From NCBI RefSeq assembly GCF_029227915.1, contig NC_079878.1:8434001-8498000 (forward strand): a DNA stretch of 64,000 nt, read 5' to 3'. The translations under genes and the position numbers were made by a program. How positions within the stretch are numbered: position 1 is the stretch's first letter; every line of letters starts with the position of its first letter. The notes under the pieces are model-generated. The model had not been told where the DNA came from. It saw nothing but the letters and a program-made list of their open reading frames with translations, and ran no database searches. Source of the DNA: Hydractinia symbiolongicarpus (lineage: Eukaryota > Cnidaria > Hydrozoa > Anthoathecata > Hydractiniidae). Below are positions 61,601 through 64,000 of this stretch, piece after piece.

Positions 61601-63702
61601 TCGCAATAATGATACTACTATGTCTCATGCCAAGTCTCTCTTTTTTTAGATTTGACTGAAGATGAAGTCAAGCAATATGATCAAATTTCCGTGTTGCCAT
61701 GGTTATACGCCGAGCACATGTATGCGGGTATGAAGGCCATGGCCAAACTTGCCGCCATTATGCTGTATATCTTTTTAGCTGATAGGTATGTCTTGTAAAC
61801 TTCAATTCTGCTGTTTTGTCTATTGCTTGACATCTGCAAGGTAACTGATTCTAAAAAGCCCCTCTCATTTCAAGTATGCTGTACCTGGTTTCAAACTGTT
61901 CTTTCTCTTTGTACACTCTTCCTGTAAATCGCTTTGATCCAAAACAAGGCACTTACCACTGGGGAAAAAATTAAAAAATTTAGCAGAATTTTTGCTCCGC
62001 TTGTAAATATAAATTATGACCATAAATCGTTCACAGCAAATGTTGTTTTCTACGTCGTGGCTTAAAGTATTAACCTTATTGTACTAAATTAAAGTGTAGT
62101 GTTTTTTAAATGACAAATCTCTTTAAATATGACATAAAGTTTACGCTTAATGTAATTCATCGGCTTACATTTTCAGTTCCTTGCTTTACAACAAGAATCA
62201 CAAATTGTATAGCCACGAGGCATTTTTCGTCCCGTTAACTTTACTAATAATTGTTGGATTGTGCACAAGGACACCCACAAAACAGGTAAAGTTTGTTTTT
62301 TGTTACTAGTGGTTGCATTTTGTGACCTTTTGACGTATTTCATTCAGCCATACAAAACTCAAAACAACGTATCCAGTGACTAGCGTTTGACAATTTTTCT
62401 GTTTGTTAATATTGTTATTCTGATTTTTTCTTCTGTTTTAGACATCCTTTTTAAACACACATCAAGTGGAAGAATGGAAAGGTTGGATGATTATAGTGAT
62501 CATGTTGTATAACTACACACATGCGGAAGAGGTATGGTGCTAGGTTGTTTATATGCAGCGTAGATGATAAGAAAATTAACACTGTTTTGACGGGTGTTAA
62601 TTAATGTCTCGTAGCATCAATCCAAGATTTTGCTTTTCTTCTCGTCTTTATTATTAAAGTCTTTGTGTACAAATATGTCTGGCTTTTGTAATTTCATTTT
62701 TGGTGCATGCTATTCGCATATTGGCAGTCCTTTTTAGACAGGTTTCAAAAAAAAAAAAAACTCCGATACATCAGATAGATCAGACGAAAGAATTAGCTTA
62801 TTAACAAAATAGATACTCGATTGGAAAAGCCTTTTTAATTGGGAGTTATCCGTCTAGCAGAGAAAATAAAAGCTATATAACACCGTGTTTTGTAGCCCAA
62901 TGCCATGCCTAATTTACATTTGCAGCAACACAATGAGTTGAATATAGCATATAGTACAATAAGACTGTGCAAGATGAAGGAGAAACTGATAAATGTCAAA
63001 TGTGACGCAGGTTTGTGTTACAACAAACATTGTAATGAATTGTATTACCATTGTAATGCCTGGTATATTTTTGCTTAGGTCTTACCAATATTTGTGAACG
63101 TTAGACTGCTCGTCTATTCATTTTTGTTCATGATTGGATTTGTTCATTTCAAACAATTTTGGTACGCCGCTGATTTTGGATTGTACAAAATATGCAAGGT
63201 AACGAGAAAATTTGTTTCTTTTCAATAAACCACTCCAACTGTAGTGCTGATATATAGAAGTAACATTAAACGCTTTTAAATACCTTCTTATCAAGGAAAT
63301 TAAATTCTTGTTGTTTTTTTCTGTTTTAGGTTCTTGCTCACATGAATGTATTCTGTGTTGTGTTGTGTCTTGTTATGGGTCATCCATATCAATTTTACTA
63401 CATCGCACCTTTGTTGTCATTTTGGTTTTTCATCGTTTACATCACAATGGCATTGATACCACGTATCACGCACCAGATTGTCGTAGGTATGCAATCTTTT
63501 TGTCAATGTGCTGCCTGATCATCGTGTTGTTGTTGTTTTTGTTTGTTTGTTTTGCTTATTTTGTTTGTTTTCTGTGTGGTTATTGACTTTTTTGCCTTTC
63601 TATTTTAACTATTATTTTTCAGAGCAACCTCGAAAAAATGTTTGGATGATCTCCAAATTAATTTTTTTGTTTGTTGTTGTATTTGTGATTTGGGCAAACG
63701 AG
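37492..63702 (+). CDS. CASD1: CASD1-like sialic acid O-acetyltransferase, 17 exons visible, 3' end missing
   Basis: CASD1 is a Golgi membrane enzyme that transfers acetyl groups to sialic acid. Seventeen exons join with matching phases to 579 residues of about 800 expected. Order: N-terminal membrane anchor (about 30-50), a luminal SGNH/GDSL domain with Ile-Gly-Asp-Ser-Arg-Met-Arg (nucleophile Ser, exon 3) and Leu-Asp-Gly-Ile-His (catalytic Asp/His, exon 9), then Cys-Cys and the first helices of the multipass acyltransferase domain (exons 10-17), including Glu-Trp-Lys-Gly-Trp-Met and His-Pro-Tyr-Gln-Phe-Tyr-Tyr, which match vertebrate CASD1. Exons: 37492-37654, 52604-52703, 53056-53173, 53618-53680, 54177-54221, 54403-54448, 54739-54861, 54945-55038, 55524-55632, 56607-56731, 57840-57898, 61650-61785, 62177-62285, 62442-62531, 63079-63198, 63330-63486, 63623-63702. 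No stop or frame break. Intron 1 is 14,949 bp. Confidence 0.9.
37875..37904 (+). repeat. Left terminal inverted repeat of the HIRAN/PHD transposon
   Basis: 30 bases identical to the reverse complement of 42873-42902. The start CAGT resembles the outer element's CAGTCAGG. Confidence 0.9.
38197..40964 (+). CDS. Putative transposase of unknown class, 818 residues, 3 exons
   Basis: Exons 38197-39315, 39435-39821 and 40014-40964, all joined in phase 0 with GT-AG borders, give an 818-residue protein with no break. The start lies in AAGATGGCGGATG. The N-terminus has a Cys cluster (Leu-Cys-Lys-Cys...Leu-Cys-Lys-Ala-Cys), likely zinc binding; the junction of exons 1 and 2 has Cys-Gly-Lys-Thr-Tyr-Asp-Arg-Cys...Cys-Asp-Val-Cys, a second zinc module. 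The central region contains Gly-Cys-Asp-Gly-Pro-Pro-Tyr-Val, Asp-Glu-Phe-Asp-Trp and Pro-Gly-Leu-Gly-His-Leu-Asn-Met-Asn, candidate acidic/His sites of an RNase H-like fold. The C-part is basic and ends in an acidic tail. It is called transposase from its position as the largest gene inside matched inverted ends; catalytic residues are not proven. Confidence 0.6.
41148..41828 (-). CDS. PHD-like zinc-finger protein of the transposon, 226 residues
   Basis: ATG at 41828 chosen as the first in-frame ATG after the preceding stop. Residues 30-60 are very basic (Lys-Lys-Arg-Lys-Arg, possible nuclear signal). The C-terminal 75 residues carry Cys-Gln-Met-Cys...Trp-Ile-Gly-Cys-Ser-Ala...Cys-Lys-Tyr-Trp-Val-His-Val-Ile-Cys...Phe-Trp-Cys-Pro-Thr-His, a PHD-type treble-clef pattern that may read chromatin. 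Intact. It lies 40 bases after the stop of the HIRAN gene on the same strand. Confidence 0.65.
   Translation of the reverse strand: MANIFDENLNLVKVNNANKRRVAEPGFSDGKKRKRGTEFVVDQAARSDCRYKRRNGILNSMSLLKLCTGDDVTVDFQHAVSKVKKLYGTCPALIFEKKLHSTQHEPLTSTQNQPPTVLNSIEIEQHTPTRNNTNLDNVLSFLTPSSSLTVTENEIDENTCQMCNAKHNTDNDLDSPWIGCSARDCKYWVHVICIGFTQRNVQKFGDFWCPTHIKRHIVKAASKLKR
41869..42420 (-). CDS. HIRAN-domain protein of the transposon, 183 residues
   Basis: ATG at 42420, stop at 41869. The core (about residues 50-135) shows Arg-Glu-Pro-Glu-Asn-Val-Tyr-Asp-Ser-Asn-Ala-Ile-Lys-Val and Gly-Arg-Val-Pro-Lys-Val-Ile-Ala, the two signature strands of the HIRAN fold, which binds 3' DNA ends in HLTF-type proteins. The C-terminal Cys-Met-Tyr-Cys...Cys may hold zinc. 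A role in handling exposed transposon or donor-site ends is a reasonable guess. No break. Confidence 0.75.
   Translation of the reverse strand: MASLDNAERKLYADRYCEYRTRQVWHSEHEREFFIAFCVINGYHHFQVRPLIGMEMPMTLVREPENVYDSNAIKVVIPSIHELNHELLDIVVRERTGETVRRIAGRTVGRVPKVIAGILSPAIDSGKIRQATAFYTGGMLHGDHPTLGKGPKLECMYCFETDSCDTVTNVISEIGRVTQVTTL
42520..42580. promoter_or_regulatory. Cluster of CCTAATTA/CTATCAT words upstream of HIRAN gene
   Basis: Words such as AGTTAGGCTATGATG, CCTAATTACGCTATCATAG and AATAAGCTAT repeat here, as near both ends of the element. They could be transposase binding sites that also sit in the promoter of the - strand genes. Confidence 0.35.
42873..42902 (-). repeat. Right terminal inverted repeat of the HIRAN/PHD transposon
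   Basis: Perfect partner of the left repeat; followed by AATTA (42903-42907). Confidence 0.9.
43064..44797. mobile_element. Element with inverted ends inside the outer element
   Basis: About 70 bp at the left (ATAGACCATTTCAGAGATTATG...) match the reverse complement of the right end at about 90 percent by eye. There is no coding gene inside. A 63 bp tandem repeat (43439-43564) lies in it. Confidence 0.55.
43439..43564. repeat. Tandem repeat, 2 x 63 bp
   Basis: Two copies of a unit starting CTCTTACAACGTATGAGG, with few differences. Confidence 0.85.
45256..46247. mobile_element. Possible degenerate MITE, about 1 kb
   Basis: The left end GGGGGTGCTCATAAGCTGC...ACGCCC is partly inverted at the right (complement of GAGGGCGCCCATAAGCAGC...ACGCCC), about 21 of 27 bases. 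No clean target duplication or coding capacity. Confidence 0.35.
46248..47227. other. No gene seen (CASD1 intron 1)
   Basis: AT-rich intronic DNA. The open frames at 46329 and 46830 have no recognisable features. Confidence 0.4.
47229..49009 (-). pseudogene. Ty1/copia-like gag-protease-integrase fragment
   Basis: Minus-strand ATG at 49009 opens a gag frame that runs to 47726 with a TGA at 48749-48751. A zinc knuckle Cys-x3-...His-x4-Cys has Tyr where the second Cys is expected, and the protease site is Asp-Ser-Gly-Cys-Thr-Lys-Thr. A second frame, 47729-47229, gives the integrase: His-x-His zinc lead, Cys-Asn-Asp-Cys, Met-Asp-Leu-Lys and Thr-Asp-Asn-Gly-Gly-Glu-Phe. Integrase directly after protease is the Ty1/copia order. 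The copy stops before the third catalytic acid, and reverse transcriptase and LTRs are absent. It lies antisense in CASD1 intron 1. Confidence 0.75.
49010..50944. other. No gene seen (CASD1 intron 1)
   Basis: The first 250 bases may be the leader of the retrotransposon, but no LTR or primer site could be identified. The remainder is AT-rich with no recognisable exon. Confidence 0.35.
50945..51136 (-). other. Possible coding fragment antisense in CASD1 intron 1
   Basis: Open frame ending Cys-Gly-His-Gly-Asn-Lys-Thr-Ile-Phe-stop, with GC content and codon texture richer than its surroundings. Could be the last exon of an old gene or transposon. Not recognised. Confidence 0.25.
51424..51640 (-). 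pseudogene. C-terminal fragment with acidic tail, unrecognised
   Basis: The minus-strand reading gives Pro-Lys-Glu-Asn-Gly-Trp-Lys, then, after a frame change in a long A-run (about 51545), an acidic Asp/Glu/Asn tail ending at 51424. It resembles the end of multi-copy transposon-associated proteins of invertebrates, but I cannot name the family. Confidence 0.3.
51640..52603. other. End of CASD1 intron 1, no gene seen
   Basis: AT-rich intronic DNA up to the TTTCTCGTAG acceptor. Confidence 0.5.
52604..52703 (+). CDS. CASD1: CASD1 exon 2
   Basis: Too short for ORF tracking. It reads Trp-Gln-Pro-Asp-Gly-Cys-Met-Ile-His-Glu-Tyr, matching the vertebrate Trp-Gln-Pro...Cys-Met-Met-His-Lys-Tyr block before the SGNH domain. 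Phases 1 in, 2 out. Confidence 0.85.
53056..53173 (+). CDS. CASD1: CASD1 exon 3, GDS nucleophile block
   Basis: Contains Lys-Val-Ala-Leu-Ile-Gly-Asp-Ser-Arg-Met-Arg, the SGNH block I with the catalytic Ser. Ends at donor GTAAGT, phase 0. Confidence 0.92.
53618..53680 (+). CDS. CASD1: CASD1 exon 4
   Basis: 21 codons (Glu-Phe-Tyr-Trp-Asn-Pro...), matching the vertebrate Phe-Leu-Trp-His-Pro segment. Confidence 0.85.
54177..54221 (+). CDS. CASD1: CASD1 exon 5
   Basis: 15 codons; Met-Pro-His-Leu-Ile-Ile-Met-Gly-Val-Ala-Thr corresponds to SGNH block II. Acceptor TTTAG, donor GTATGT. Confidence 0.85.
54403..54448 (+). CDS. CASD1: CASD1 exon 6
   Basis: Trp-Thr-Ile-Lys continues block II (Ala-Thr-Trp-Ser-Ile-Lys in vertebrates). 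Phase 0 to 1. Confidence 0.82.
54739..54861 (+). CDS. CASD1: CASD1 exon 7
   Basis: Ends Pro-Gln-Leu-Ile-Trp-Ile-Met-Gln, matching the vertebrate Val-Tyr-Trp-Val-Leu-Gln strand. Phase 1 to 1. Confidence 0.85.
54945..55038 (+). CDS. CASD1: CASD1 exon 8
   Basis: Asp-Pro-Val-Val-Glu-Asp-Lys-Leu and Tyr-Ala-Ala-Gln match the vertebrate Asp-Pro-Val-Tyr-Glu-Asp-Leu-Leu...Asn-Glu-Ala-Ala segment. Phase 1 to 2. Confidence 0.88.
55524..55632 (+). CDS. CASD1: CASD1 exon 9, catalytic Asp-x-x-His block
   Basis: Contains Glu-Thr-Leu-Asp-Gly-Ile-His, SGNH block V with catalytic Asp and His. Donor GTAGGT, phase 0. Confidence 0.9.
56607..56731 (+). CDS. CASD1: CASD1 exon 10
   Basis: Phe-Cys-Asn-Asp...Asp-Ala-Ser-Cys-Cys matches the vertebrate Tyr-Cys-Asn-Lys...Gly-Ser-Cys-Cys, followed by the start of the first acyltransferase-domain helix. 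Phase 2 out. Confidence 0.87.
57840..57898 (+). CDS. CASD1: CASD1 exon 11
   Basis: Completes a membrane helix (Val-Ile-Leu-Trp-Met-Met-Met-Trp-Ile) followed by a basic cytosolic stretch. Phases 2 in, 1 out. Confidence 0.75.
58037..61245. repeat. Repeat family copies in CASD1 intron 11
   Basis: A first copy of about 720 bp runs from GTCGATAAAGCCCGTGG (about 58052) to CTCCGTATTATTATAAGAG (about 58755). A second begins at once with AATAAGGCCCGTGGAAAAATC (58766) and its matching 3' end (GCGTATTATTATATAGAT) appears at about 61224-61241, so the second copy is interrupted by about 2 kb. Related end words are common in cnidarian MITE-like repeats. No gene inside. Confidence 0.5.
61395..61600 (+). 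repeat. tRNA-derived SINE-like sequence
   Basis: The segment from GTGGTTACAAAGTGTGC through GGTTCGTGGTTCAGTTC resembles a tRNA body with degenerate A and B boxes and a TTTGTAA anticodon-loop-like word, followed by an unrelated tail. It cannot be a working tRNA gene as read. Confidence 0.4.
61650..61785 (+). CDS. CASD1: CASD1 exon 12
   Basis: Cytosolic acidic segment, then a helix ending Met-Leu-Tyr-Ile-Phe-Leu-Ala-Asp-Arg; vertebrates have Met-Ala-Tyr-Phe-Tyr-Met-Cys-Asp-Arg. Phases 1 in, 2 out. Confidence 0.85.
62177..62285 (+). CDS. CASD1: CASD1 exon 13
   Basis: Tyr-Ser-His-Glu-Ala-Phe-Phe-Val-Pro followed by a membrane helix, as in the vertebrate Tyr-Thr-His-Ser-Ser-Phe-Phe-Ile-Pro segment. 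Confidence 0.87.
62442..62531 (+). CDS. CASD1: CASD1 exon 14
   Basis: Contains Glu-Glu-Trp-Lys-Gly-Trp-Met, a hallmark of the acyltransferase domain. In phase 0 on both sides. Confidence 0.92.
63079..63198 (+). CDS. CASD1: CASD1 exon 15
   Basis: Val-Arg-Leu-Leu-Val...Gly-Phe-Val-His-Phe and Asp-Phe-Gly-Leu-Tyr-Lys match vertebrate CASD1 closely. Confidence 0.92.
63330..63486 (+). CDS. CASD1: CASD1 exon 16
   Basis: Contains His-Pro-Tyr-Gln-Phe-Tyr-Tyr-Ile-Ala-Pro-Leu, near-identical to vertebrate CASD1, within two membrane helices. Donor GTATGC, phase 1. Confidence 0.92.
63623..63702 (+). CDS. CASD1: CASD1 exon 17 (last in window)
   Basis: Starts with a basic loop and continues as a helix (Leu-Ile-Phe-Leu-Phe-Val-Val-Val-Phe); donor GTAAGT in phase 0. 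The remaining C-terminal exons are outside the window. Confidence 0.85.
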
Positions 63703-64000
63703 GTAAGTTTCAATTATGTTTAGATTGCGAAATTTGTTTTTATGTGACTGTAATATTGTGAATTGTTCATCACTTCTAAGTAAACATCTTGTTGACTTAA
63801 CCTCACAGGGGAAGCTGTATTTTAATAAATGCAGGATTTTTTCTCTCTTATTATCGACCTTACGGAAAAAGAACGAGGCCACCTGCAAGGGGGGAGATTA
63901 TTATTGTGATTTTTTCAATGCGCATGTGCAGATCACGATTAATCTTAAAAACAACGTTGCAGTTTCCCCTTGAACTCTAAAACAACTATTCAAAAAAAAT

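Overview
The window looks like nuclear DNA of a non-bilaterian animal, most likely a cnidarian and perhaps a hydrozoan. It is AT-rich and intron-rich, holds a spliced CASD1-type gene, and carries transposons of kinds common in such genomes (Polinton/Maverick, THAP-DDE with SWIM-YqaJ, Ty1/copia-like, TTAA MITEs). The taxon is an inference; no rRNA or mitochondrial marker is present.

1-22.6 kb is mostly transposon and repeat DNA. Two direct copies of an ISL2EU-like element lie about 9.7 kb apart (1-1758, cut by the window start, and about 7.2-11.45 kb). The second has a broken THAP-DDE transposase on + and a convergent broken SWIM-YqaJ gene on -. TTAA-flanked MITEs occur at 1760-2359 and 5406-6145, and an (AT)n tract at 3813-4123. 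Decayed virus-like fragments lie at 12.2-13.5 kb. A tandem duplication of a 3.8 kb unit (14.0-17.8 and 17.8-21.66 kb) carries in each copy an unrecognised, well-kept 172-residue ORF and a MITE.

22.59-36.91 kb is a nearly complete Polinton bounded by 56 bp inverted repeats. It holds about 20 genes: protein-primed DNA polymerase B, A32-type packaging ATPase, retrovirus-like integrase, major capsid protein, a possible penton-like protein, a BRO-N protein, small membrane and coiled-coil proteins, a SAP/Rho-N-like protein and a small zinc-ribbon protein. Most large genes carry frameshifts or stops; several small ones are intact. Perfect or near-perfect hairpins sit at three gene ends. I found no cysteine protease.

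37.49 kb to the window end is a CASD1-like gene (sialic acid O-acetyltransferase; SGNH domain plus multipass membrane domain) on +. Seventeen exons join in consistent phase to give 579 residues, and the C-terminus lies beyond the window. Its first intron is about 14.9 kb and is packed with nested elements. The most interesting is a 5.0 kb autonomous-looking transposon (37875-42902) with a three-exon 818-residue putative transposase, a HIRAN-domain protein and a PHD-like protein, 30 bp perfect inverted ends and a 5 bp AATTA target duplication. It sits inside a related non-autonomous element (37827-45225). The intron also holds a truncated Ty1/copia-like element (47.2-49.0 kb) and further MITEs. 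Intron 11 holds another repeat family and a tRNA-like SINE.
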